Notes: generated from the letters alone by a model not told the origin. DNA of 59,681 nt from CAYOZL01 sp964408435 (GCA_964408435.1 CAYOZL010000008.1:1-59681); one strand, 5' to 3'. Positions 1 through 8,728 are shown, counted from the stretch's first letter. Numbers and translations are program-made.

Positions 1-2876
1 TCACCAACCTCATACTTAGTTCCTTGCTCATCTAGCTCCTCTAAAAGAGTATCTAAATCCTTAGTATAATTTGCTTCAACGGCTATGCCATTTTCTGTAT
101 TTTTAACATCAGTAGTTACAATTCCTGCTCCGCTTTCAATGTCTATTCCAGGAGTTTTGGAACAACTGAGCACAATGACTATATTCTTAAAAGCTTCTGT
201 ACCTATAGCTAGATTATCATTGCCCATTGCTTTTAATGTATTAGCTACACTGTCTAATCCTCCTTCTACTCCACCCTCTTCTATCAGTTCTTGTATATAT
301 TCTTTACTAAACCTACCAAGTGCTGTTCTTGAACTAAGAGGTAATTTTTCAATTAAATCTTCGTATTTTCCAAGAACAGTGCTAGTTTTCTGAACATACT
401 CTGCTACTGTTCTTTTTATTACTGTTTGTTTTGTAGTATTGGCTGCAGTACTTGCTAAACTTGACTTAGCAAGTTTTGCAATAGCTCCCCCGCCTCCCAT
501 AAAAGCGGCTTGAAATGCAAAGCTTGTACCTACTTGTTGACCAGCAGACATCAACCAATCATCTACATTGAAGTTGTTATCAACATCAAGCATTCTTTGA
601 ACATCAGATTTTATAGAATCGTTCCAATTAGAGACAACTCCTTTAGTAACTTCTCCAGCTACATAACTTGATGCGGCAGAAACTGCAGAAACCGTTGCCA
701 CATAACCAGCAAACGCTACCCAACTACCACCGGCTGTAAATGGAATTAGAGCTGCTGCTGCAACACCGGCAGCAATTGTAGCCATAAAAACTAAACCTTC
801 CCCTTGTCTCCACTTAGCCCAGGTGTCTGCATCGAAACCATCTGAGCGAATAAGTTCTACCAACTTTTCAATTGCTCCTGTGTCAATTACTCTATTAATT
901 GCGCTTAACAGAGTTTCCATTCCTTTGATTTGTTTTTCCAAATCATCGTTTACAACTCCTGTCCTATACTTTTTTAGTTCAGTAATTGTTTTTGTTAACT
1001 CTTTTGCGTTCTTTTCAAAACCGCCATCAAGAATTATTTTTTCCATCTTATCTGCGTATTTTCTAGCACTATCAGTGTATTCAGTGATTTTTTCACCCTG
1101 CATTCCAGAATTGGCTAATCTTTGCAATGATCCAAACGTGTCAAACAACTCCTGCCCTATGTCACCTAATTTTTTTACTTGATCTAAATTTCTTAGTGAT
1201 TGAGATAAATCTTCTCTAGCGTGGCTAGCTGCCTGGAATTCCTCTAGACTCGTGACCGACTGGCCTTTAGAATCTAGAATTTGATCCCCATCAAGTTTAA
1301 CAAATTTAATATCAACAGCTGCAATTTTCTCTGTTGGTAATTTAATATCCACTTCTAAATGTGTTCTTCCAAAATAACCATCTACTTCCTTGCAAGTAAA
1401 AGTAGCAGTTTTTGGCTCTCCTACCATGACCGCGATATAGCCAGGCTTAACTGATTTAAGTTTATTTTTTGCTTCAGTTGTTAACCTAACTCCATGAATA
1501 ATTTTACCATCTACAGTGTGGAGTGAGCTTAAAACCGACAGAGAGGATTTATTAACTGTAACAGTTGTATAATCGCTTGACTTAGATCCAAATTTTAAAT
1601 GCTGAGTTTTAAGATAATCATCTAATTCAAATGAATCTTGAGCCAAAGATCTTTTTATATCTTGTTGCTGACTTACATAATCTTGTTCTTTTTGAGTTAA
1701 CTTAACTTCTAGATTCAGATCTATTAGTTTACCATTTTCATATGCTAAAGCCTCATAAAGTTTTCCATCTTCTGACTGTATTACATAATCCGCAGCAGCT
1801 AATATTTTAATTTTACTTGGGTCTTTCTTTAAAAGAATATTAACACCTTTACTAATGTCATTATACGCATAGTGAGAGAGCATTACGCCTTTTACGACCC
1901 TTCCATTTGGCTGAATAAAGTTCGCCTTATACTCTGCTCCTTTATTTTGTCTTTTCTCAGCTGGGCTTAGTTTTTCAATATCAGTAAAAAAAGATCCTCT
2001 AGATTGAGTGACTTGAGCGACAACATCATGACTTAAAGAATGATTAGAGACTACAGATATTGCAGAACTTAGTGCTCCTAATTGATTTCCTTTTACTGCT
2101 TCTCTTTTAGACTCTGATAAGCTAGACATGAAGCTCTTATCTGCCATTACGCTTTGCCTTGCTTTATTTAAAGCTTTTTCAAAATCACTACCACTAGAAG
2201 ACTCAACTGAAGAGCTTAAAGAAATCAAAAGCATTTCGGCTTCTTTTATTTTAATATTTTTAAAAGCCTCGAACTCGTCATCAGATAACGTTTGTCCTAT
2301 TTTTTGTTCTAGCGACCCCTTATCTAAAGTTTCAACTCTTGACAAAAGATTTTCATATCGACTAAGAACTACTTCTTGTTTTACATTATTAAATCTATCT
2401 TCTAATAAAGCTTTTCTATCGTTTAACTCCTGTTGCTCTTCTAATAAATCTGTTAGTGCTCTACTATTAGTGATTATATGCTGGTTTCTATTGGTTGAAG
2501 CACCAAAATAATGTGAGTCACTTTTAACTAATTCTGAATTAGTATTGATATAATTTTTAATTTGCTTTTGTTTTACAGCTTGCTCTTGACTTATCTCAGC
2601 TAACTTTTGTCCTAACTCCTTATATCTTTTTGTTTCTCTTTCAAGCTCTACTTTAGAAAAATCTTCTGCTATATTTGTTTCAACATCAGGTAAATTAACT
2701 TTTTCTAACTCTTCTTCTGGTGACTCAGGAAGATGAATACTAAAAGGGACTTTTGAAACATCTACTTTTTCAAACTGTACCTGTTCAACATCTTCTAATA
2801 CCTGCTCATGCGTTTCACTCGTATCTGAGTTATTAGAATTAATATTATTATTAGAATTTTGATTATATTTACTCAT
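1..2876 (-). CDS. Very large hypothetical protein, 5' part only (cut by the window edge)
   Basis: Reading the minus strand from the ATG at 2876-2874 gives one uninterrupted frame of about 958 codons to the window edge. The stop lies outside, so the full protein is larger. The first 60 residues are Asn/Glu/Ser rich. Long charged helical stretches follow, then two segments of mixed strand character. A hydrophobic Ala/Gly-rich patch lies around residues 690-730 (MATIAAGVAAAALIPF and the following AGGSWVAFAGYVATVSAV). A second Gly/Ala patch (FMGGGGAIAKLAKSS) follows about 80 residues later. There is no N-terminal signal peptide. The long helical region followed by a small-residue hydrophobic patch recalls large polymorphic-toxin-like or giant surface/export proteins, but I recognise no named domain and assign no function. 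The plus-strand frames across this region are its shadows. Confidence 0.85.
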   Translation of the reverse strand, partial: MSKYNQNSNNNINSNNSDTSETHEQVLEDVEQVQFEKVDVSKVPFSIHLPESPEEELEKVNLPDVETNIAEDFSKVELERETKRYKELGQKLAEISQEQAVKQKQIKNYINTNSELVKSDSHYFGASTNRNQHIITNSRALTDLLEEQQELNDRKALLEDRFNNVKQEVVLSRYENLLSRVETLDKGSLEQKIGQTLSDDEFEAFKNIKIKEAEMLLISLSSSVESSSGSDFEKALNKARQSVMADKSFMSSLSESKREAVKGNQLGALSSAISVVSNHSLSHDVVAQVTQSRGSFFTDIEKLSPAEKRQNKGAEYKANFIQPNGRVVKGVMLSHYAYNDISKGVNILLKKDPSKIKILAAADYVIQSEDGKLYEALAYENGKLIDLNLEVKLTQKEQDYVSQQQDIKRSLAQDSFELDDYLKTQHLKFGSKSSDYTTVTVNKSSLSVLSSLHTVDGKIIHGVRLTTEAKNKLKSVKPGYIAVMVGEPKTATFTCKEVDGYFGRTHLEVDIKLPTEKIAAVDIKFVKLDGDQILDSKGQSVTSLEEFQAASHAREDLSQSLRNLDQVKKLGDIGQELFDTFGSLQRLANSGMQGEKITEYTDSARKYADKMEKIILDGGFEKNAKELTKTITELKKYRTGVVNDDLEKQIKGMETLLSAINRVIDTGAIEKLVELIRSDGFDADTWAKWRQGEGLVFMATIAAGVAAAALIPFTAGGSWVAFAGYVATVSAVSAASSYVAGEVTKGVVSNWNDSIKSDVQRMLDVDNNFNVDDWLMSAGQQVGTSFAFQAAFMGGGGAIAKLAKSSLASTAANTTKQTVIKRTVAEYVQKTSTVLGKYEDLIEKLPLSSRTALGRFSKEYIQELIEEGGVEGGLDSVANTLKAMGNDNLAIGTEAFKNIVIVLSCSKTPGIDIESGAGIVTTDVKNTENGIAVEANYTKDLDTLLEELDEQGTKYEVG

Positions 2877-3165
2877 TTTTACATCTCTAAAATCGACCTT
2901 ATATATAGAGCGCTAAAATGGGGAGAAAAGACCTAATAAAAACAGCAGGTTAGCAAAGAAAAACAAACATAGTTCAAGAGGCTTAAATTAAGCTCTAAGT
3001 GCTGAAGAATAATAAAGAATTTAAGTTTTATTAAATCTAATGAGAAGAAGGATTAAATATTAGTAATAACCTAAGAACAAAGTAGATTTAGAATACTAAT
3101 TTATAATTTTATTTTTACTAAGATTCAGCTATAAAGAGTATCAATTTAAGGCAGTTAAAACAGAT

Positions 3166-3789
3166 ATGGGTAGAGAAGAGTTCGAAGTAGTTAAAGAGAA
3201 CGTACTAAAAAGAAAAGTACGTAGACGTATGGGTTTATTCATCGATGCTACTGGCTTAGATAGAGCAACTAGAAGATTAGATAAAAAAATTGATTTAAGC
3301 CGACTAGTAAAAGGACTTTCCTCAGGACTTAAAATCGAAGTTGCAAGATACTACTGCTTAATCCCCTACGAAGACGATGCAAGACAATTCTCATTTTTAG
3401 ATGCTGTTGAAAGAGCAGGAGTTGAAGTAATTACTAAACGCTTACCTCCAAAAGGTGTGAAAAGACAAGTTTCAATGGATGTTCATATTGCTACAGATAT
3501 TATGAATTTTTGTAGTGGTAATTTTGCACAAGAAGAAGCTACACAAAAGAAAGAAGCTAACTCTAACTCTGATTCTAAAATTATAGTTGCATCAAAAAAA
3601 GTTACTAAATTCAAAAGAACTCTTACTGTAGTTTGTCCAAGTAGAGAGCTTAGCTATGCGCTATTCTCTGCTAAGCAACAAGGAACTGATACTTCGCTTG
3701 CAGATTTTGGACAATACGGTGTTTCAGATGGATGGAAAGGAGTTGATAAATGGATAGACATGTCGACTTCAGAAACTATTTGGCGATAG
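3166..3789 (+). CDS. NYN domain (LabA/DUF88-like) protein
   Basis: The 207-residue protein carries the PIN-like NYN fold pattern. A hydrophobic strand ends in an acidic residue near position 27 (GLFIDATGLD, in place of the usual FIDxxN). A K/R-rich segment precedes the second acidic pair in VSMDVHIATDIM (Asp105 and Asp111). Families of this type are predicted metal-dependent RNases; activity is inferred here. The ATG at 3166 has only a weak purine stretch upstream, and the in-frame ATG at 3232 just before the first motif is an alternative start. Residues 125-140 are a Ser/Asn/Lys-rich insertion and the C-terminus (residues 150-207) is unassigned. The gene is divergent from the giant gene and overlaps the end of the next gene by 14 bases in convergent orientation. 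Confidence 0.75.
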   Translation: MGREEFEVVKENVLKRKVRRRMGLFIDATGLDRATRRLDKKIDLSRLVKGLSSGLKIEVARYYCLIPYEDDARQFSFLDAVERAGVEVITKRLPPKGVKRQVSMDVHIATDIMNFCSGNFAQEEATQKKEANSNSDSKIIVASKKVTKFKRTLTVVCPSRELSYALFSAKQQGTDTSLADFGQYGVSDGWKGVDKWIDMSTSETIWR

Positions 3790-4132
3790 CACAAGCTAAA
3801 GAAATCATTAAAAAAACAAGCCAAGATAAATGCTTTGCTTTTGAAGCGATCAAAGAAACTATTGCCGAAATTCCAAATACGTAAGAACAGAGAGCTAAAA
3901 AAGTAATCTCATTAAAAGAATTAGCTTCTATTAAATACAAAGCATAAGCAAAACCTAGCCATGCAATACTTGTGAGATGCCAGGCAAATCTTAGAGTTTT
4001 TTTTGTAAAATCATCACTCCCAAAAAGCTTAGGTAAGTCTTTTCTAAAGAGTCTAATAAGAATATATTTTTCACCTAAATATGAATGAGCAAAACTAATA
4101 ATTACTAGCAGAATTACTGCTGTGATTATCAC
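3776..4132 (-). CDS. Small integral membrane protein
   Basis: The 118 residues form about four hydrophobic helices: residues 1-17, 48-68, 76-94 and 101-117. A short cytoplasmic loop with LIRLFRKDLPKLFG and the motif RFAWHLTSIAWLGFA lie between the first two. This pattern resembles a small conserved membrane family of unknown function seen in proteobacteria. Its start codon overlaps the end of the upstream glycosylphosphotransferase by four bases, so the two are almost certainly co-transcribed and translationally coupled. A link to polysaccharide assembly is suggested only by that neighbour. Confidence 0.7.
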   Translation of the reverse strand: MIITAVILLVIISFAHSYLGEKYILIRLFRKDLPKLFGSDDFTKKTLRFAWHLTSIAWLGFAYALYLIEANSFNEITFLALCSYVFGISAIVSLIASKAKHLSWLVFLMISLACAIAK

Positions 4133-5553
4133 TTAGCGCCACTCCCTGATAAAACTACAGGAATTGTTTTTAATAACAACTTTAAATCTCTACCTAATGT
4201 CCAGTTATCTACATATTCTAAATCCATTTCAGCCCAACTATCAAAATCACTAATGTCATTTCTGCCTTGAACCTGCCATGTGCATGTAAGCCCTGGTCGC
4301 ATTGATAATCTTCTTCTTTGTTTTCTTTGATAAGAGCTAATTTCTTTTGGCAAAGGTGGCCTAGGGCCAACTAAGCTCATTTCTCCAAGCAATACATTAT
4401 AAAGTTGAGGTAGCTCATCTAAACTATATTTTCTTAAAAATTTACCGAATTTAGTTATTCTAGGGTCATCAGAAATTTTAAAAACTGGACCAGACATTTC
4501 ATTTTTATCTTTTAAATCATCTAATAACTCTTCTGCTCCGGGAATCATTGAGCGGAATTTATATAAATTAAATATTCTACCATTCTTACCAACTCTTTTC
4601 TGCGAGAAAAAAACTGAGCCCTTGCTATCGAATTTTATAATAAAGGCAATTAGTAAAAATAGTGGGGAAAAAATAACTAAACCTAATAAAGAACAGATAA
4701 AGTCGATTGCTCGCTTAAGTAACAAACCAGGATTATCGCTACTACCCCTAGAGATTTGGAATTGAATTAAAGGAAGACTTCCAAAGCTTGAAATATTAGG
4801 CTGAGCAACATCCAAACCTAATAAATCTGCAGAAAGCGAGACTTGAACACCTTCTTCATTACAGATATTTGATAAAACTCTAAAATCACTAAAAGAAGTA
4901 TTAACTTCAGAAAAAATTACCTCATCTACTGAGTGCTTTTTTAAAGCAGATTCAAAACTATTTTTATCTGCTACCACTCTTGCTTGCAGGTCATATACTT
5001 CAGATTTGGAATCAGAGACCTTAACAAAACCTACTACTTTCACTCCTAGTTCTGGTAAAGTTGAAATCTCTTGATATATTTCTTTTGCAAAACTAGAAGT
5101 TCCTACAATAAGTAAATTCCTAAAATTCTTTCCTCTAACTCTAAAAAATCTTAAGAAATTTAAGACCAGGCATCTTTCTATAAAAAGCAAAAATGCACAT
5201 AGTAAACAGAACAAACCTAATAAACTTCTACTAACTTCTACTTTTAAGATAAAAAGTAAGGATGCACTGGAGATAAAAACTAAAAAAGCTGGAATAAAAG
5301 TAACTTTGAACAACTTCCAGAGGTTGCTAAATCTCATACTTTTATAAGCACCTGTTAAGCTTAGTAGAGTATTGAATAAGGGAAGCGCAATACCCAGTAT
5401 AATATAGTAGAACTCTATTGGGGCTAAAGTTAGATAGGTATTAGAAAAGAAATAATTCCTGAGCGAATAAGACGCAAAAAAAGCCAATATAATTAATATA
5501 TTGTCTCCTATCCTTTCAAAAACAGAGATTAATTTCCAATGAGTTTTTAACAT
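4129..5553 (-). CDS. Exopolysaccharide polyprenyl glycosylphosphotransferase (WcaJ/WbaP type)
   Basis: At 474 residues this has the full-length architecture of the family. Four to five N-terminal membrane helices lie within residues 1-130. A nucleotide-binding-like CoA-binding domain follows (NLLIVGTSSFAKEI near residue 145), then a re-entrant helix near 285-305 and the catalytic sugar-phosphate transferase domain. Catalytic-domain motifs visible are FSQKRVGKNG, YKFRSM, GPRPPLPKE and MRPGLTCTWQVQGRN. The enzyme transfers a hexose-1-phosphate from a UDP-sugar to undecaprenyl phosphate in the inner membrane, the first step of a capsule, O-antigen or exopolysaccharide unit. The sugar cannot be read from sequence. 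No other glycosyltransferases are adjacent, so this initiating enzyme stands apart from an assembly cluster. Confidence 0.9.
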   Translation of the reverse strand: MLKTHWKLISVFERIGDNILIILAFFASYSLRNYFFSNTYLTLAPIEFYYIILGIALPLFNTLLSLTGAYKSMRFSNLWKLFKVTFIPAFLVFISSASLLFILKVEVSRSLLGLFCLLCAFLLFIERCLVLNFLRFFRVRGKNFRNLLIVGTSSFAKEIYQEISTLPELGVKVVGFVKVSDSKSEVYDLQARVVADKNSFESALKKHSVDEVIFSEVNTSFSDFRVLSNICNEEGVQVSLSADLLGLDVAQPNISSFGSLPLIQFQISRGSSDNPGLLLKRAIDFICSLLGLVIFSPLFLLIAFIIKFDSKGSVFFSQKRVGKNGRIFNLYKFRSMIPGAEELLDDLKDKNEMSGPVFKISDDPRITKFGKFLRKYSLDELPQLYNVLLGEMSLVGPRPPLPKEISSYQRKQRRRLSMRPGLTCTWQVQGRNDISDFDSWAEMDLEYVDNWTLGRDLKLLLKTIPVVLSGSGAK

Positions 5554-5692
5554 CTTCTTAGTAAAGAATAATTCTTATAAAAAAAAACTGCAAACCCTTA
5601 ATTGGAACTTTAAAGGGATTTAGGCTATTTTTTATACATATTATAGAATGAACTTAATATTAAATATTTACTAAATTAAGAAAAAATAAAGC

Positions 5693-6880
5693 ATGAAATT
5701 AATTAAATTTATCTTCCTAATCTTAATAATGGCCGCTATTTGCTATGTGTTTTATTTCAACCCAGAAGACGTTGAAATAATTTATGCAAAAGCAAAATCT
5801 TTCAAAGCGCCTTTAGCTCTAGTTTTAATATCTACTTTTTTTACTGGCGCATTAGTAAGCCTATTCTTTTCAGTTTTAAATGCTATGAAATTTAAAATAA
5901 AGAACAAAAAGCTAATCAAGCAACAAAAGCAAACTGACCAGCATATTCACTTAATTGACAAAGCTAGAAGTAGCTTAGCCTTAGGAAACTTTGAAGGCGC
6001 TGAAAAACTATTTAAGAAAATTATTAGTAAAGACGCAAATAATATCTCTGCAAGAGTTGGCCTTTCAAAGACTTTTCTAGGTCGTCAAAATTTTGAAGAA
6101 GCTCTTCAAACCCTAGAAGACGCTAGAGCTGAAGATAAGAAAAATCCAGAATTACTTCTAGCTGCTGCAGACCTAAATGCACGAATGGGTAAGCACACTG
6201 CTGCATATGATAACGCTGCTTTAGTTCTTAAAATGATGCCAAAAAATAAATACGCACTTCAAAGACTAGCAGAAGACTGCATTCCACTTGAAAGATTTGA
6301 TGAAGCGACTACTCATCTTAGAGAGCTAGTAAGATTAGCTGATTCAGATGAATTAGAAGAGATTCAAAACCAACTTGCAGAAACCGAATTCTTTGCCGCT
6401 TTAAAAATAGATGATGATAAAGAATTTAAAAGTAAGATTAAGGATATAACTTCTAGACACAAAAACTATACAAGAGGAATCTTAGAACTTGCTGAGATAG
6501 AAGAAAAAGAAAAAAACTTTGATAAAGCTGAAAAACTTTATATTAAGGCTTTTAAAATTGATAACGACCAAGAACATATCAAAAGTATTTCCTCTATGTG
6601 GATTAATAACGACAAGCCTCAAAAAGCTATAAGCACTTTAGAGAAACTTATTAAAGAAGCTAATAAGGCTGGTAAAGATGCAACAAGTGTTAAATACGCA
6701 CTTGCATTAGTTCAGTTTCAATTAGAGAATTTAGAAGGCGCTGAGAAGACTTTAAACCCTATACTAGAGAATAGCTCACAAGATATTAAGTTATTAGAAG
6801 CTAAGTTACTTGCTAAAAAAGGTTTGAAGGATTTAGCTTTTGAAAAGCTTTCTACTTATATGGAAAATTCTATTAAGTAG
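5693..6880 (+). CDS. LapA (DUF1049)-like membrane segment fused to a TPR domain
   Basis: Residues 1-75 match the LapA/YciS pattern: a first membrane helix (FIFLILIMAAICYVFYF), a short polar loop containing NPEDVEII, a second helix (ALVLISTFFTGALVSLFF) and a basic tail. Residues 85-395 are a run of tetratricopeptide repeats (for example ARSSLALGNFEGAEKLFKKI). In E. coli LapA and LapB are separate neighbouring genes; LapB is a membrane-anchored TPR protein that works with FtsH to control LpxC and LPS level. Here both parts appear in one chain. The C-terminus has no CxxC pair, so the rubredoxin-like domain of LapB is absent. A role in envelope assembly is inferred from the architecture only. Confidence 0.75.
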   Translation: MKLIKFIFLILIMAAICYVFYFNPEDVEIIYAKAKSFKAPLALVLISTFFTGALVSLFFSVLNAMKFKIKNKKLIKQQKQTDQHIHLIDKARSSLALGNFEGAEKLFKKIISKDANNISARVGLSKTFLGRQNFEEALQTLEDARAEDKKNPELLLAAADLNARMGKHTAAYDNAALVLKMMPKNKYALQRLAEDCIPLERFDEATTHLRELVRLADSDELEEIQNQLAETEFFAALKIDDDKEFKSKIKDITSRHKNYTRGILELAEIEEKEKNFDKAEKLYIKAFKIDNDQEHIKSISSMWINNDKPQKAISTLEKLIKEANKAGKDATSVKYALALVQFQLENLEGAEKTLNPILENSSQDIKLLEAKLLAKKGLKDLAFEKLSTYMENSIK

Positions 6881-6914
6881 AGCCATTAAGTATAGAAAGT
6901 TTAATTCCATATTA

Positions 6915-6958
6915 ATTCTAGCAACTATTCCTTAAATCTTGCGAATAGTTGCTAGAAT
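6915..6958 (+). repeat. 16-bp perfect inverted repeat overlapping the comF-like start
   Basis: The arms 6915-6930 and 6943-6958 are exact reverse complements with a 12-base loop. The right arm runs into the ATG at 6957-6959. In RNA the hairpin would cover the first two bases of that start codon and the region where a ribosome binding site would lie. It may also end transcription of the upstream LapA-TPR gene, although no T run follows. Confidence 0.75.
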
Positions 6959-7697
6959 GCAAATTTTTAATTTTTTTAAAAACGGAATACTACCTAAAGA
7001 ATGCATTTGTTGTAATGCAAAAATTTCTAGACCATTAAGATCTAGTGACTACCTAAGCAGATATATTTGTACTAAGTGTATAATCGAACTACTAATAGAA
7101 TCAAAAATTAAAAATTTTCACTTTAATGGTTTAAAAGATAAAGGCTTTTATCTTTGGAACTACTCTAATAGCTCTAAACTTATTAAAATGTACAAATATG
7201 AAAAGAATTATTTCTTAGCAAAAATTTTTTCTGAATTTATTTTTTATAGTCTAAGAAACTATACTATTTTAAATCATGAACCATCTTTTAAAAGCGATTC
7301 TGAAGCTGTCCAAAATGTTAACTGGGACATGCTTTGTTCTGTACCTTCTACAAAGAGCTCTATTAGAGCAAAAAGATTCAACCATATCTCTATGCTTTCA
7401 AGGGAAATATCAAAAAGAATTAATATAAAATACGAACCCAATGTTTTAATTAACAACAACACAAAAAAAACAAAGAGAAAAAAACAATCTTCTTTAAATT
7501 CAAAGCAAAGAAAAAAAAATGTTCTTAATGCTTTTAAAGCCAGAAATTGTAAAGATAAAAAAATCATTCTATTTGATGATATATGCTCAACAAAGCATAC
7601 AATTGCCCAAGCATATAAAGCCCTGTATAATGCTGGTGCTAGAAGTGTTGATATTTTAGTCTTAGCTAATAATCTTGAGACTAGTAACAATACCTAG
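6957..7697 (+). CDS. ComF-family phosphoribosyltransferase-like protein
   Basis: The N-terminus has a four-cysteine zinc-ribbon pattern (CICC and a later CTKC) typical of ComF. The C-terminus has the PRPP-binding loop (KIILFDDICSTKHTIAQA) with the paired acidic residues. The middle contains the ComF-type stretch SIRAKRFNHISMLSREI. Length is normal for the family. ComF proteins are linked to DNA uptake in naturally competent bacteria, but the biochemical role is unsettled and they occur in non-competent species. I prefer the ATG at 6957; an in-frame TTG at 6939 would add six residues and lies inside the hairpin loop. Lysine content around residues 165-190 is high. Confidence 0.8.
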   Translation: MQIFNFFKNGILPKECICCNAKISRPLRSSDYLSRYICTKCIIELLIESKIKNFHFNGLKDKGFYLWNYSNSSKLIKMYKYEKNYFLAKIFSEFIFYSLRNYTILNHEPSFKSDSEAVQNVNWDMLCSVPSTKSSIRAKRFNHISMLSREISKRINIKYEPNVLINNNTKKTKRKKQSSLNSKQRKKNVLNAFKARNCKDKKIILFDDICSTKHTIAQAYKALYNAGARSVDILVLANNLETSNNT

Positions 7698-7749
7698 AAA
7701 TAATTAAAAAGAGTAAAATAAATTAATGACAGTCAAGAGTGATAATTAA

Positions 7750-8583
7750 ATGTTAAAATTATTTCGTATATTTATTTTTATGCTTTCAACTTCGTGCATT
7801 CTAAGCTCATGTTATAACGAAGACATAAAATACTTAAAATCTGAAATTTTTGAATTAAAAAATGAGGTTAGGAAATTAGAACAATTAAAATACGATATAG
7901 CAGCTTTTTCAAAAGCAAAATCAGATGAAAAAATAAAAAGAGCAAGAATGACAGATGTAAATATTAGCTCTATAAGTAAAAATAAGAACACCCCTAAAAC
8001 CAAACCTAGCAACCTTGCTATCACTTCTAAAAGTTTTGATTTTAGCATTAATGAAATTGATGATCCTTTTTTAGGAGAAAACACTACCAATAATGTAATT
8101 ATGGTTTTCTCTAATTTTCAGTCAAAATTAAGTGCTAAGTTTTTTCGAGAAAATTTAGACGAGATTAAAAGAGAATTTATTGCTAACAATAAATTTAAAC
8201 TTATTTTTAGAGACTTCCCTCTAAGCACTCATAGGCAATCCATAAATGCGGCTAACTTTGCAAATTGTGCTGCAGAGCAAAATAAATACTGGGATGCTTT
8301 TAAAGTGCTCTTTAACAATCAAGCCCTTATTAACTCAGCTAAGTATGAGACACTTTCTCAAATGATCTCTGGAATAAACGTAGATGAGATTATGAAGTGC
8401 ACTGAAGATTTAAAATACTTAAGCGAAATTAAATTAGATAAAAAAGATGGGAAAAAGTTAAATATTAAGGGAATTCCTAATATTTTTATTGGAAGACTTG
8501 AAAATAATAAATATAGTGGAAGCTTAATCAGAGGGGCTCAACCACTAGAGATAATAAAGCAGTACTTAAGAAAATATGAGTAA
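7750..8583 (+). CDS. DsbA-fold lipoprotein lacking the redox cysteines
   Basis: The protein begins with a lipoprotein signal peptide ending in the lipobox ILSSC (Cys21). A coiled-coil segment with a heptad-like pattern spans about residues 26-60, followed by a linker. A DsbA/thioredoxin-like domain runs from about residue 115 to the end. The domain keeps the family landmarks (VIMVFSNFQ, FRDFPLSTHRQS, ANCAAEQNKYWDAF, and IPNIFIG with the cis-proline). Where the CxxC should be it has Ser125-Lys-Leu-Ser128, so it cannot act as a thiol oxidoreductase in the usual way. The layout resembles cell-envelope proteins of the Com1/BdbD type. A binding or chaperone role is possible but not shown. Confidence 0.75.
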   Translation: MLKLFRIFIFMLSTSCILSSCYNEDIKYLKSEIFELKNEVRKLEQLKYDIAAFSKAKSDEKIKRARMTDVNISSISKNKNTPKTKPSNLAITSKSFDFSINEIDDPFLGENTTNNVIMVFSNFQSKLSAKFFRENLDEIKREFIANNKFKLIFRDFPLSTHRQSINAANFANCAAEQNKYWDAFKVLFNNQALINSAKYETLSQMISGINVDEIMKCTEDLKYLSEIKLDKKDGKKLNIKGIPNIFIGRLENNKYSGSLIRGAQPLEIIKQYLRKYE

Positions 8584-8656
8584 AATTGACTTAGATTAAT
8601 TTTTAGTCTGAAAGCTAAAGCTCAATTTTACTAAAAATCAATCTAAGTCAATTTTA
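8581..8656. repeat. 26-bp near-perfect inverted repeat at the 3' end of the DsbA-like gene
   Basis: Arms 8581-8606 and 8631-8656 are reverse complements with one mismatch and a 24-base loop. The left arm includes the TAA stop of the preceding gene. It would form a strong hairpin at the end of the transcript, but the sequence after it is not a clean T run, so a simple intrinsic terminator is not certain. Confidence 0.75.
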
Positions 8657-8682
8657 TTGTTGTTTCCCACTGCGTTCGGCAA

Positions 8683-8728
8683 TATACTAGTCGTGATTTA
8701 ATCTAAAAACTAAACAACGACTAGTATA
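8683..8728. repeat. 12-bp inverted repeat just upstream of the receiver-DHp gene
   Basis: Arms 8683-8694 and 8717-8728 are exact reverse complements around a 22-base AT-rich loop, ending 22 bases before the next start codon. A GC-rich motif (CTGCGTTCGGCA at 8670-8681) lies immediately before the left arm. A matching layout occurs at 57575-57739. Confidence 0.65.

Noticed and set aside
85..2511. Plus-strand open frames at 85-393, 823-1182 and 2128-2511
   Set aside because: They lie opposite one continuous 958-codon frame on the minus strand and have Ser/Phe/Leu-biased composition typical of antisense shadows.
4129..5553. A capsule or O-antigen gene cluster
   Set aside because: Only the initiating transferase is present; no flippase, polymerase or glycosyltransferases surround it.
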